DNA of 64,000 nucleotides from Planctomycetota bacterium (GTDB taxonomy: Bacteria; Planctomycetota; PLA2), in assembly GCA_021776735.1 (NCBI GenBank), contig JAJFFH010000040.1, forward strand, positions 186,001-250,000, written 5' to 3'. The notes beneath the pieces are model-generated. The model made no database searches. It was not told where the DNA came from and worked only from the letters and a program-made list of their open reading frames with translations. Positions 50,934-58,348 of the stretch are shown piece by piece (within the stretch, counting starts at the first letter, position 1; the number at the start of each line of letters is the position of its first letter). A program made the translations under genes and the position numbers.

Positions 50934-51008
50934 AGAACTTCTCCTCCGATCAACTCGGCGCTTGCTCGCAGCACATAGTCCTCGCCCCATGGAATGCTGG
51001 CAATCCAC
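50825..51008 (-). pseudogene. GxxExxY-family C-terminal remnant
   Basis: The minus strand reads GPIINFGSPRLVDGIQRISL then stop, matching the family end (LLINF....DGIKR). Upstream in the same frame is ATEITEATEM, which is translated CACAGAG repeat, and then sequence that does not match the family. So most of the gene was lost by deletion or recombination at repeats. A 39-codon frame at 51013-51132, starting MTDIKDLATKAQRYAEDAEP, is not recognised. Confidence 0.5.
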
Positions 51009-51212
51009 GATCTCAGACGACTTGCCTTTCAAGGCTATGGCACGCAGCCGCTTCCTCGTGGAGGACTTTCCACGGCTCCGCGTCTTCCGCGTATCGCTGG
51101 GCCTTGGTCGCCAGGTCCTTGATGTCCGTCATCCGGGTCTCTATCCACAAAATAAACCCGTTCGACGTCGTCTACGGAAAGCTAGCGACTAGGGGAGGCC
51201 CTAACGTGACGG

Positions 51213-51244
51213 TATTTGACAATATTCGACACGGGCGCCATAAT
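51213..51244 (+). promoter_or_regulatory. Promoter and likely autoregulatory site of parDE
   Basis: TTGACA (51216-51221), 17-nt spacer, CATAAT (51239-51244): near-consensus sigma-70 promoter 30 nt from the parD start. Two 9-nt direct repeats TATTYGACA (51213-51221 and 51223-51231) overlap the -35 region and are a good candidate for ParD binding. It is the most AT-rich spot of the area. Confidence 0.75.
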
Positions 51245-51273
51245 GAAGGGGCCGCCACGAAGGAGGAGCCCCC

Positions 51274-51537
51274 ATGGCACGATCGATCAACCTGTCACTC
51301 ACCGACGAGCTGCGCGCGTTCCTCGACGAGAACTCGGGTGACGGAACGCTGTTCTCGACGCCGAGCGAGTTCGTCCGCGACCTGATTCGCAGCAAGAAGG
51401 ACCGCCAAGACGCGGCGGCACTGCGCCAGGCGGTGCTCGAAGGATACGCAGACGCTCGAGACGGTCGCGCGCACGAGTACACCGGCGACCTTCGCGCCAT
51501 GCTCGAAGCGCATCGAGGTCGCCGCGGAGGTTCATGA
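51274..51537 (+). CDS. parD: ParD-like antitoxin
   Basis: 87 aa with a ribbon-helix-helix N-terminus (RSINLSLTDELRAFLDEN, then TPSEFVRDLIRSKKDR) and an acidic, helical C-terminus that would bind the toxin. AAGGAGGAG ribosome binding site 6 nt upstream. The stop overlaps the parE start by 4 nt (ATGA). Probably binds its own promoter (51213-51244) with ParE. Confidence 0.92.
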   Translation: MARSINLSLTDELRAFLDENSGDGTLFSTPSEFVRDLIRSKKDRQDAAALRQAVLEGYADARDGRAHEYTGDLRAMLEAHRGRRGGS

Positions 51538-51908
51538 GCAAGCTGCTCCTCACCGAACGCGCTCTCACCGACATCGACGCGATCGAACGCTACTCGGTGG
51601 AGCGTTGGGGCCGCCGGATCGCCGACCAATACCTGGCGGATCTGGACGCCGCTCTCGGCCGCTTAGAGGAAGACCTCTCGCTCTTCAAGGGGCGTCACGA
51701 CTACTCCGGCCGCCTCCGGTTCTACAACGTTCGCGAGCACACGCTCGTGGGTGACGTAGTCGGCGATGTCGGCTTCGTACTGACCGTGTGGCACGGCAGC
51801 ATGGACTTCATCGACCGGCTCCCGAGGACCGAGCCTGGTCTCCTGCTCGAAGCCGAGATCATGGCCCGCCAGATCGAAGGTGAGCGCGACGCCGACCACG
51901 CCGAGTGA
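51534..51908 (+). CDS. parE: ParE/RelE-superfamily toxin
   Basis: 124 aa. ParE fold features: LLLTERALTDIDAIERYSVERWG, QYLADLDAALGRLEE, YSGRLRFYNVREHTLV and a final strand FVLTVWHGSMDFIDRL. ParE toxins usually block DNA gyrase, RelE members cleave mRNA; the RHH antitoxin favours ParE. About 25 extra C-terminal residues. The full length and intact promoter suggest it is active in an otherwise decayed patch. Confidence 0.9.
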   Translation: MSKLLLTERALTDIDAIERYSVERWGRRIADQYLADLDAALGRLEEDLSLFKGRHDYSGRLRFYNVREHTLVGDVVGDVGFVLTVWHGSMDFIDRLPRTEPGLLLEAEIMARQIEGERDADHAE

Positions 51909-51917
51909 GCACTGGCC

Positions 51918-52310
51918 CTACTTCCCCTCGCCGAGGCTGGCGAGAACGAAGGCAAGTTCCGGGTCGTCGATCGGCCCGCGCGTGGTCAGGTGCAGGATCA
52001 CGACCCGCGTCTTCTTTTTCTGCCAGCGGATGCCCCAGACGTAGGTACGCTTCACGAAGCGCTTCCCGGCCTTGTTCGTGCCCGCGCCTTGGAACATGGG
52101 TGCGCGGAATTTCGACCCTGTCCGCACGGAGCGCGGGCGACGGCTTCGCACCGGGCATGCGCTGCGAGTCCGTGATGACCTTCACGCGCGTTGGTGCGAC
52201 TCCGAACACCCGGGCCACCGCGGTGCGGTGTGCGCTGTTCCCGCACGTACCGCCCGCCGCGGGATCAACCGGCTTCCCCGCGCAACAAACAGCAGGATTC
52301 CCTGGCCCCC
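51918..52310 (-). pseudogene. Frameshifted copy of an unidentified gene (paralogue of 53878-54351)
   Basis: The last 60 codons read GKRFVKRTYVWGIRWQKKKT, then RVVILHLTTRGPIDDPELAF and VLASLGEGK. They match the gene at 53878 nearly residue for residue, and the DNA is similar over about 200 nt. Upstream, a block near 52259-52314 again matches the other copy but lies in another frame with stops between, so this copy is broken. Family unknown. Confidence 0.5.
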
Positions 52311-52328
52311 GGACGACGAGTCAAGGGC

Positions 52329-52715
52329 CTACACGGTCTCCCAGTACAGATCACCCACCGAGAAACCGTGCCCATCGAATTCTTCGCTGAAGACGTCATT
52401 CGGGAACGCCTTTCGCAACGCCTCGAAGGACGCATTGAGCACTGGTCTCGAAAAACTCGGAACCGAAACGACGCTCAGCATCGTGTTTGTGCTCGCCAAA
52501 CTGGCGCTCTCAGCGCGGATGAAGGCCAAGGGCATCTTCTGATGGACGACCGCGACCAATTCCTTATTCTTCAGCAGGCGGACCCATTCTTCTCCCGCCC
52601 CTTCATCCCAGTCTGTCTCAGTCCCCCGTACCAGTCGCCGCAATGCTCTTACCGCACTGCGCACGTCGTGCGTCTTGGCGGCCACGCGTTTGAGAACAAT
52701 TGAGATATCGTTCAC
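52329..52715 (-). CDS. Unidentified small protein
   Basis: 128 aa. It starts MNDISIVLKRVAAKTHDVRS and ends FDGHGFSVGDLYWETV. Mixed helix and strand character, no signal peptide, no motif I recognise. Codon pattern is normal, so it may be real. It lies between a frameshifted gene copy and the SGNH-like gene in the accessory patch. The next start codon downstream is divergent. Confidence 0.45.
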   Translation of the reverse strand: MNDISIVLKRVAAKTHDVRSAVRALRRLVRGTETDWDEGAGEEWVRLLKNKELVAVVHQKMPLAFIRAESASLASTNTMLSVVSVPSFSRPVLNASFEALRKAFPNDVFSEEFDGHGFSVGDLYWETV

Positions 52716-52796
52716 GTTTTGATGTTACTCCGGGGTCCCGGGCGCTCCGCGGATGCTCCCGTTCCGCTTGCGGTACACGTCAAGACGTTTCGTGCG

Positions 52797-53846
52797 ATGG
52801 CCCGTGCGCCCATGGACGCCCACGAACTTGTCGGTGCTGACCTTAACGAAGGCCACCCCGTCGGGCGCGCCGCGAACACGACCGGCCCCCGCAAGCGCCG
52901 ACGCCGCCGCATGATCTGGATCGCGCTGCTTGTCCTGGTGGTCGCCGAGGTCGCCGCCCGCCTGCTCGTCGGCCATCCGCAGGCGGAACCGCTGCCCACG
53001 CTCCAAGTGCGCGCGCACCCGACCTGCGGCTGGGCGATGGTTCCGAACTCGTGGCACCGAACCTACGCGCACAAGGTCAAGGTCAACGCGTTCGGCCTGC
53101 GCGGCCCGGAGCCGGTGCAGGGTCCGGGACCGAAAGTCGTCGTCGTGGGCGACACCTTCGTCTACGGCCTCGGCCTCGCGGACCACGAGACCTTCCCGGC
53201 GCAGTTGCAAACCGCAATGGACGGCCATGCGGTCGTGAACGCGGGCGTCCGCGGCTATTCCACAAACCAGGAAGTCGCGCTGCTCGACGAGCTCCAAGAG
53301 CAAACGGACGGCGATGTCATCGGCATCACCGTCTTCTGCTGGCAATGGGACGATCTGTATGAAACCAACATCGGGGCAGCGCACAATAGGATCGAGGGGC
53401 GCGGGGATGTGGCCTTCGACACCCGCACGAAAATCGAGGGCTGGACGTGGTGGAAATGGCAGGGCCGCGAGCTGCTGCGCAGGAGTGCGCTCCTGATGAC
53501 CCTGCACGAGTGGCGGAAGACCCCGGCCGATCAGATCCCTCGCAATCCGGACTGGAACAGGGTGATCGCCCAACTCGAGCAGGCGCGCGCCGTGTCGAAG
53601 TCCAACAGGTTCGTGTTGTTCGTCGTCCCGCATCCCCTGGGCATTCACGACAAGAACTTCCCGAGCCGCGAGCTGGAACAACAACTCCTCGCCCGCTGGC
53701 AAGGCCAAAAGATCTACCCGCTGGAGCCGCTACGGACAGCGTTCAGCAAGCCCCCGGTGATCCCGTACGACGGCCACTACGCCGCCGAGGCAATGGCCGT
53801 GATGGCACAATCGGTCGCGCACGCGCTGGCAACAAGGAGCGACTGA
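52797..53846 (+). CDS. SGNH/GDSL-hydrolase-like membrane-anchored protein
   Basis: 349 aa from ATG 52797; ATG 52911 or 52719 are alternatives. A basic stretch and one membrane helix (MIWIALLVLVVAEVAARLL) put the body outside the cytoplasm. The SGNH block I reads VVVVGDTFVYGLGLADHETF, so the nucleophile Ser of GDS is Thr. Block II-like NAGVRGYSTNQE and the C-terminal YDGHYAAEA (Asp and His) are present. It could be a weakened or non-catalytic acyl-transfer protein. The iterated word at 53304-53317 is read as QTDGDV. Confidence 0.72.
   Translation: MARAPMDAHELVGADLNEGHPVGRAANTTGPRKRRRRRMIWIALLVLVVAEVAARLLVGHPQAEPLPTLQVRAHPTCGWAMVPNSWHRTYAHKVKVNAFGLRGPEPVQGPGPKVVVVGDTFVYGLGLADHETFPAQLQTAMDGHAVVNAGVRGYSTNQEVALLDELQEQTDGDVIGITVFCWQWDDLYETNIGAAHNRIEGRGDVAFDTRTKIEGWTWWKWQGRELLRRSALLMTLHEWRKTPADQIPRNPDWNRVIAQLEQARAVSKSNRFVLFVVPHPLGIHDKNFPSRELEQQLLARWQGQKIYPLEPLRTAFSKPPVIPYDGHYAAEAMAVMAQSVAHALATRSD
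53304..53317 (+). repeat. Iterated word ACGGACGGCGATGT, exact copy
   Basis: Exact copy with AGCAA before and CATC after, in the SGNH-like gene. Confidence 0.8.
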
Positions 53847-53877
53847 CGCGAGCCTGGCGGGACCGGCAGGCGGCGCG

Positions 53878-54351
53878 CTACTTCCGCTCGCCGAGGCTGG
53901 CAAGAACGAAGTCCAGCTCCGGGTCGTCGATCGGTCCGCTTGCGGATACGCGCAGGATCACGACCCGCGTCTTCTTTTTTTTCCAGCGCGTGCCCCAGAC
54001 GTAGGTCCGCTGCACGAACCGCTTGCCGGCCGTGCTCATGAGCACGACTTCGAACATGTTCGCGCGAAACTTCGAACCCAGACGGACGACGCGTGGACGG
54101 CCCCAGGGGGCGATGACGCCTCGGCCTCCCGAGGGGCACCAGTCCGTCCCCCGGCACCCGCCCGCAGACGGACTCCACACGCCAGCCAGGACTCTGCGGC
54201 GGTTCACGGCGAGAAAGCCGCAGTTCGGCACCCTTGCTCCCGCACGCGCCATCCGCAAGACCTCACGCCGCGGCATCAACCCGATCTCCCGCGCCAACAA
54301 CAGCACGATTCCCTGGCTCCGTACTTCGATTGGCTCCGTACTTCGATCCAT
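53878..54351 (-). CDS. Unidentified protein (intact-looking paralogue of 51918-52310)
   Basis: About 157 aa if started at ATG 54351, open without stops. It contains SQGIVLLLAREIGLMPRREV and ends in RWKKKKTRVVILRVSASGPI then DDPELDFVLASLGERK. The second half is shared with the frameshifted copy 2 kb away, also on the minus strand and also converging on the stop of a plus-strand gene. No known family. A 15-nt tandem duplication (TGGCTCCGTACTTCGAT twice, near 54315-54346) lies at its start and makes the start uncertain. Confidence 0.4.
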   Translation of the reverse strand: MDRSTEPIEVRSQGIVLLLAREIGLMPRREVLRMARAGARVPNCGFLAVNRRRVLAGVWSPSAGGCRGTDWCPSGGRGVIAPWGRPRVVRLGSKFRANMFEVVLMSTAGKRFVQRTYVWGTRWKKKKTRVVILRVSASGPIDDPELDFVLASLGERK

Positions 54352-54807
54352 GCCTGCATCGCGCCCGTCTCGTCCTGCCAAACATTCCACACCTTCACGA
54401 CGCACAGAGGTCCGGCGGGGGTGACTTGGACTCGAACGCGGCGAGGGGCGGTGTCTGCCTGCAGCACGATCTCTCGCGAGGGTCTGTTGTTGACCGACAA
54501 AGTCCCTTTATCTACGGCCAGTCGAGGGCCCTGCCGGACCCGCTCACGGACCGGACGAAACGCACGACAAGACCTGTTCCGGCAGCGACGGTGATCTCGT
54601 GGATGGAATGCACTGTCAGCCCGCGATAGCTGATGGGTTCACCGCGGCTGTCTGCGAACCGTTCTCCGAGTGGATTGCGGGACATCAGTAACCAATCCCT
54701 CCTGAAGGGATCAATAGCTGCGTTGCAGCGCTTCAAACGCGGCCGCGGTCCTTCGAGCAACCTGTGGCCCACGTCGCGGTTACTAATTCGTCGTCGAAGG
54801 CGGCCAA
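54352..54807 (-). other. Low-information stretch with two short frames
   Basis: Between the unidentified gene and etfA there are two short minus-strand frames: 54512-54685 (57 aa, starting MSRNPLGERFADSRGEPISY) and 54276-54500 (starting MSVNNRPSREIVLQADTAPR). Neither is recognised and neither has a convincing ribosome site. They may be pieces of a larger decayed gene. Nothing else is seen. Confidence 0.3.
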
Positions 54808-55794
54808 CTAGGTGCGCAGCTTCGCCAGTTCTTCGGTCAACACCGGGACCACTTCGAACGCGTCGCCGACGATGCCGTAGTCGGCGACCTTGAAGATCGG
54901 GGCTTCGGAGTCCGTGTTGATGGCGACGATGCACTTGCTGGTGCGCATGCCGGCCAGGTGTTGGATCGCGCCTGAGATGGCGATCGCGATGTACAGCTTC
55001 GGGCTCACCGTTTTACCGGTTTGGCCAACCTGCTCTTCGTGCGGGCGCCAGCCCGCGTCCACCACCGCGCGGCTTGCGCCGCACACGCCGCCGACCGCTT
55101 CGGCGAGGTTTTCGACCAAGTGCCAGTTCTCCGGGCCCTTCAGGCCGCGGCCGCCCGAGACGATGATGTCCGCTTCGGTCAGGTCGAGCTTCTCGCTGGC
55201 TTTGGCGAGAACCTCTTTCACGACCGTGCGGATGTCGTCCTGGGTCACGCCCGCGTCGATGGTCTCGGTCGCAGCGCTCTTGCCCGCTTCGGCGGCGGCC
55301 GGCTCAAAGACGTTCGGGCGCAGGGTGACAACAACGCAATCCGTGGAGCCGCGCACTGTGGCCATGGCCTTGCCGGCGTAGACCGGTTTTTGGGCGCAGA
55401 CATCGCCGTCCGTAAGCTTTAGTTCGACGAGGTCCGTCAAGATTGCGCTTTGTGTTGCTGCGGCCAGCGCGGGCGCCAGGTCGCGGCCGGTCGTGGACGC
55501 CGGGAAGATCACGACGTTGGGCGACGATGCGGCGACGGCTTTCAGCATCGCCTTGAGGTGGCCGTCCACCGTGAAATGCGCGAACGCGTCGGCGTCGGCG
55601 ACGAGCACGCGGTCTGCGCCCAGGGCCGCCGCGTCGTCCGCGAGCGTTGTCACGCCCTGGCCGATCAGCACCGCGTCGATGCCTTCGACGATGGTGCCGT
55701 CGCCGCCGAGGCCTTGCGCGGCACCCATCATTTCCGCGGCGGACTTCTTAAGCTTGCCGCCCGGCGCTTCGAGGAACACGCAAACCCGGGTCAC
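54808..55794 (-). CDS. etfA: Electron transfer flavoprotein, alpha subunit
   Basis: 328 aa. The C-terminal FAD domain carries [40 protein letters not shown], then [28 protein letters not shown] and [23 protein letters not shown]. With EtfB it moves electrons from acyl-CoA or other dehydrogenases to the quinone pool. It overlaps etfB by 4 nt. The iterated word at 55400-55413 lies in the linker of the N-terminal domain (KLTDGDV), where length varies in the family. Confidence 0.96.
   Translation of the reverse strand: MTRVCVFLEAPGGKLKKSAAEMMGAAQGLGGDGTIVEGIDAVLIGQGVTTLADDAAALGADRVLVADADAFAHFTVDGHLKAMLKAVAASSPNVVIFPASTTGRDLAPALAAATQSAILTDLVELKLTDGDVCAQKPVYAGKAMATVRGSTDCVVVTLRPNVFEPAAAEAGKSAATETIDAGVTQDDIRTVVKEVLAKASEKLDLTEADIIVSGGRGLKGPENWHLVENLAEAVGGVCGASRAVVDAGWRPHEEQVGQTGKTVSPKLYIAIAISGAIQHLAGMRTSKCIVAINTDSEAPIFKVADYGIVGDAFEVVPVLTEELAKLRT
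55400..55413 (-). repeat. Iterated word ACGGACGGCGATGT, exact copy
   Basis: Exact copy with AAAGCTT before and CTGC after, in etfA in the TDGDV frame. Confidence 0.8.
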
Positions 55795-56543
55795 GAGAGC
55801 ACCTTTGCTTCCTGGCTCAGCAGCCGTACCAGCTCGCCGACCGCGTCCTTGCCCTCGCCGACGATGCGGCCGCCCTCGCGCGCCGCGGGCGGTTCGAGCT
55901 TGTCGAGCGCCATCGTGCCTGCCGGCGCGGGCGCATCGATCTCCTCGAGCGGCTTTTTCTTCGCCTGCATGATGCCCTTGATCTTCGGGTAGCGGGGCTC
56001 GGCGAGACCGCGCTGCACCGTGAATGCCGCGGGCAGCGTCACCTCGATGACCTCCGTGCCGACTTCGGACTGGCGGTGCACCGTCGCCCTGCCGTCCGCC
56101 ACGTCAAGCTGCGCGACGAGCGACACCACCGGTAGATCGAGCAGGCGCGCGACCATCACGCCGACCGCGCCGTTGTCGGCGTCGATCGACTGCTTGCCAA
56201 ACAGCAGCAGGTCGCACGCGCGCCCCTTGATCACGCCCGCCAGCGCCTGCGCGATCTCGAGCGGACCGCGGTTGCCGCCTGCGTCTTTGAGATGCACCGC
56301 CTGGTCCGCGCCCATCGCGAGCGCCTGGCGAATCTCCTTGGTCGCGGCCGCCACACCGAGGCACACGACCGTGACCGTGCCACCGTGCGCCTCCTTGAGT
56401 TGCAGCGCCTTCTCGACAGCGATCTCGTCGTACGGCGAAATCACGTGATCCACGCCATCTTGCTCAATCGATTTGGCGTCGCCGGCGACCGTAATCTTGG
56501 CCGCCGAATCCGGCACGCGCTTCATGCAAACGATGATGTCCAT
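55791..56543 (-). CDS. etfB: Electron transfer flavoprotein, beta subunit
   Basis: 250 aa. Family features: MDIIVCMKRVPDSAAKI at the start, VISPYDEIAVEKALQLKE, LLLFGKQSIDADNGAVGVMVARLLDLP (AMP/ADP site region) and QRGLAEPRYPKIKGIMQAKKKPLE, the recognition loop with the trimethyl-lysine-like motif. First gene of the two-gene etfBA operon. Confidence 0.96.
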   Translation of the reverse strand: MDIIVCMKRVPDSAAKITVAGDAKSIEQDGVDHVISPYDEIAVEKALQLKEAHGGTVTVVCLGVAAATKEIRQALAMGADQAVHLKDAGGNRGPLEIAQALAGVIKGRACDLLLFGKQSIDADNGAVGVMVARLLDLPVVSLVAQLDVADGRATVHRQSEVGTEVIEVTLPAAFTVQRGLAEPRYPKIKGIMQAKKKPLEEIDAPAPAGTMALDKLEPPAAREGGRIVGEGKDAVGELVRLLSQEAKVLS

Positions 56544-56601
56544 ACGGCGCGCATTGTCCCCCCCGGGGCAAGCCGCCGCGCCTCAGGTCCGCTCCCGGCG
56601 T

Positions 56602-56630
56602 TTGTCAAAATCGCTCTTTTGTGCCGGGCT
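56602..56630. repeat. 29-nt intergenic repeat, copy 2
   Basis: Identical over 29 nt with 25518-25546, in the same orientation, followed by related sequence for about 30 more nt. It lies between the etfB start and the lptB stop. Confidence 0.75.
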
Positions 56631-56792
56631 CGGTATGGGCTGCCAAAGGGTCGTACGACCCACCACTTCGTCACGCCAGCGAGCGGATCCTGGCCGTTCG
56701 CAGAAAATGCCGCGGCGGCGTAGTCGGGGGGCGGGGGCAGCCGCACGCGCCGTGACGCCGCGCCGTCGGGCCTGCCTGCACGCCTCACCCCG

Positions 56793-57515
56793 CTACATCT
56801 TGAATTTCTTGCCGAGGTAGACCTGGCGGACGAGCGGGTCGTTCACGAGATCGCCGGCCGGGCCGTGGCGGAGGATGCGGCCCTCGAAGATGATGTAGGA
56901 GCGGTCCGTGATCGCCAGCGTTTCGCGCACGTTGTGGTCGGTCAGCAGCACCGAGATGCCGCGGCGGCGCAGGCTGGTGATGATGTCCTGGATGTCGGCC
57001 ACCGCGATGGGATCGACGCCGGCGAACGGTTCGTCCAGCAGGAGAAGGCGCGGGACGCACAGCAGCGCGCGAGCGATTTCGAGGCGGCGGCGCTCGCCCC
57101 CCGACAGGACTTCCGCCGACCGCTTGCGTAACGATTCCAGTTCGAGCGCCGACAGACCCTCGTTGACCCGGTCCATGCGCTCCTTGCGGCTCAGGTGCAG
57201 CGTCTCCGCGACCGCGATCAGGTTTTTTTCGACCGACAGGCGGCGAAAGATCGACGGCTCCTGCGCCAGGTAGCCGAGGCCGAGCCGCGCGCGCCGAAAC
57301 ATGGGCAGGCGCGTCACATTCTTGTCGTCGAAGACAACCTTGCCGGCGTCGGGCCGAATCATGCCCATCGCCATCTTGAACACCGTCGTCTTGCCCGCGC
57401 CGTTCGGTCCCAAGAGCCCGACGATCTCGCCCGGCTCGACCGTGAACCCGATGTCGTTGACGACCTTGCGCCGCTTGTAGATCTTCGTCAGCCCCTCGGC
57501 CACGAACAGACTCAT
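56793..57515 (-). CDS. lptB: Lipopolysaccharide export ATPase LptB
   Basis: 240 aa. Walker A GPNGAGKTT near residue 36, Q-loop region LGYLAQEPSIFRRLSVEKN, signature LSGGERRRLEIARAL, Walker B LLLLDEPFAGVDP, switch TDHNVRETL. AQEPSIFR with VEKNL and the DHNVRETL segment are typical of LptB, as opposed to LivG-type ATPases. No lptC, lptA or permease gene is in view. Its presence fits a diderm envelope. Confidence 0.92.
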   Translation of the reverse strand: MSLFVAEGLTKIYKRRKVVNDIGFTVEPGEIVGLLGPNGAGKTTVFKMAMGMIRPDAGKVVFDDKNVTRLPMFRRARLGLGYLAQEPSIFRRLSVEKNLIAVAETLHLSRKERMDRVNEGLSALELESLRKRSAEVLSGGERRRLEIARALLCVPRLLLLDEPFAGVDPIAVADIQDIITSLRRRGISVLLTDHNVRETLAITDRSYIIFEGRILRHGPAGDLVNDPLVRQVYLGKKFKM

Positions 57516-57616
57516 GCCGGCAATTCTAGCCGCGGGAAACGCCGAAACGTAACGCCCGCGCCACGGTGTTCGATCCGTAACGGTTCCGCGAAGCCTCGTG
57601 AGGCTCCTTTTCTCAC

Positions 57617-57818
57617 CACGAAGGGCGCGAAGGACACGAAGATGATTCTGAACACATGATTCCGAGATCGAACAGCTTTCGCCGGTGGCCCGGTGCTTGA
57701 GCTCATGGACTCAGAGGCTGTGAATAAATCTCCTCTGGCTTCGGCCGGGCCTGACGACGGGATCTATTCACAACCTCTCAGGTCCTACCTTCGTGATCTT
57801 CGTGTCCTTCGTGGTGGC
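57617..57818. repeat. Nested inverted repeats beside the GxxExxY gene
   Basis: Outer units: CACCACGAAGGGCGCGAAG (57617 on) and the reversed CTTCGTGTCCTTCGTGGTG (ending 57818). Inner units: AGAGGCTGTGAATAAATC (57713-57730) and GATCTATTCACAACCTCT (57761-57778), an 18-nt inverted repeat with two mismatches. CACCACGAAGG repeats like these flank GxxExxY genes in many genomes. They fill the gap between the lptB start and the GxxExxY stop; no other gene is seen in these 330 nt. Confidence 0.75.
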
Positions 57819-57847
57819 TATTGCCCTTCGGGAGGCGCCGAGCGAGC

Positions 57848-58348
57848 CTAGAGCACGAATCGCTTGATGCCGTCCTTGAGGAGTTCCACGTTGAAGTTGA
57901 TGAGCAGGCCGATCCGGACATCGGACAGCTTCATGTATGTCAGGAGCTGCGCCTTATGGATTCCAAGAACTTGGGCGACACTTTTCAGTTCGACAACCAG
58001 ACAGTGGTCGATCAGGAAATCTACCCGATAGCCACACTCCAAGCGGACTCCCTTGTACTCGACCGGAATCGGAGCCTGAAGCTCGAATGGAATCTTGGCG
58101 AGCGTCAGCTCGTGCGCAAGGCACTGTTCGTAGGTCGATTCCAGGAGACCCGGGCCAAGCGCCCGGTGGACCTCGAGCGCACAACCGATGACACGGTGCG
58201 ACAGCTCATCGAACTCGTGTGCTCGTCGCTCGCGCACATCGTCCAGCTTCTCCTCGTCGATCAGCTTGCGCAGTTCGGGGTCGGCGGCCTCGCGGCGCGC
58301 CAGGATCTCTAGCGCGTCTGTCGTTTCGGTTCGCTTGCTCTTGCTCAC
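57848..58348 (-). CDS. GxxExxY-family protein (PDDEXK_3-like)
   Basis: 166 aa from a GTG start that overlaps the lepB stop (GTGA). The family name motif is seen as GPGLLESTYE near residue 75, followed by LECGYRVDFLIDHCLVVELKSV (nuclease-like D...ExK), HKAQLLTYMKLSDVRIGLLI and NFNVELLKDGIKRFVL. The first 40 residues are an extra charged extension. The family may be PD-(D/E)XK-like nucleases tied to repeats; the function is unproven. Repeats of the expected kind lie directly downstream. It was probably inserted after lepB. Confidence 0.88.
   Translation of the reverse strand: MSKSKRTETTDALEILARREAADPELRKLIDEEKLDDVRERRAHEFDELSHRVIGCALEVHRALGPGLLESTYEQCLAHELTLAKIPFELQAPIPVEYKGVRLECGYRVDFLIDHCLVVELKSVAQVLGIHKAQLLTYMKLSDVRIGLLINFNVELLKDGIKRFVL

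Noticed and set aside
53878-54351. Transposase or integrase remnant
   Set aside because: No DDE, HUH or tyrosine/serine recombinase motif could be found in either duplicated copy.
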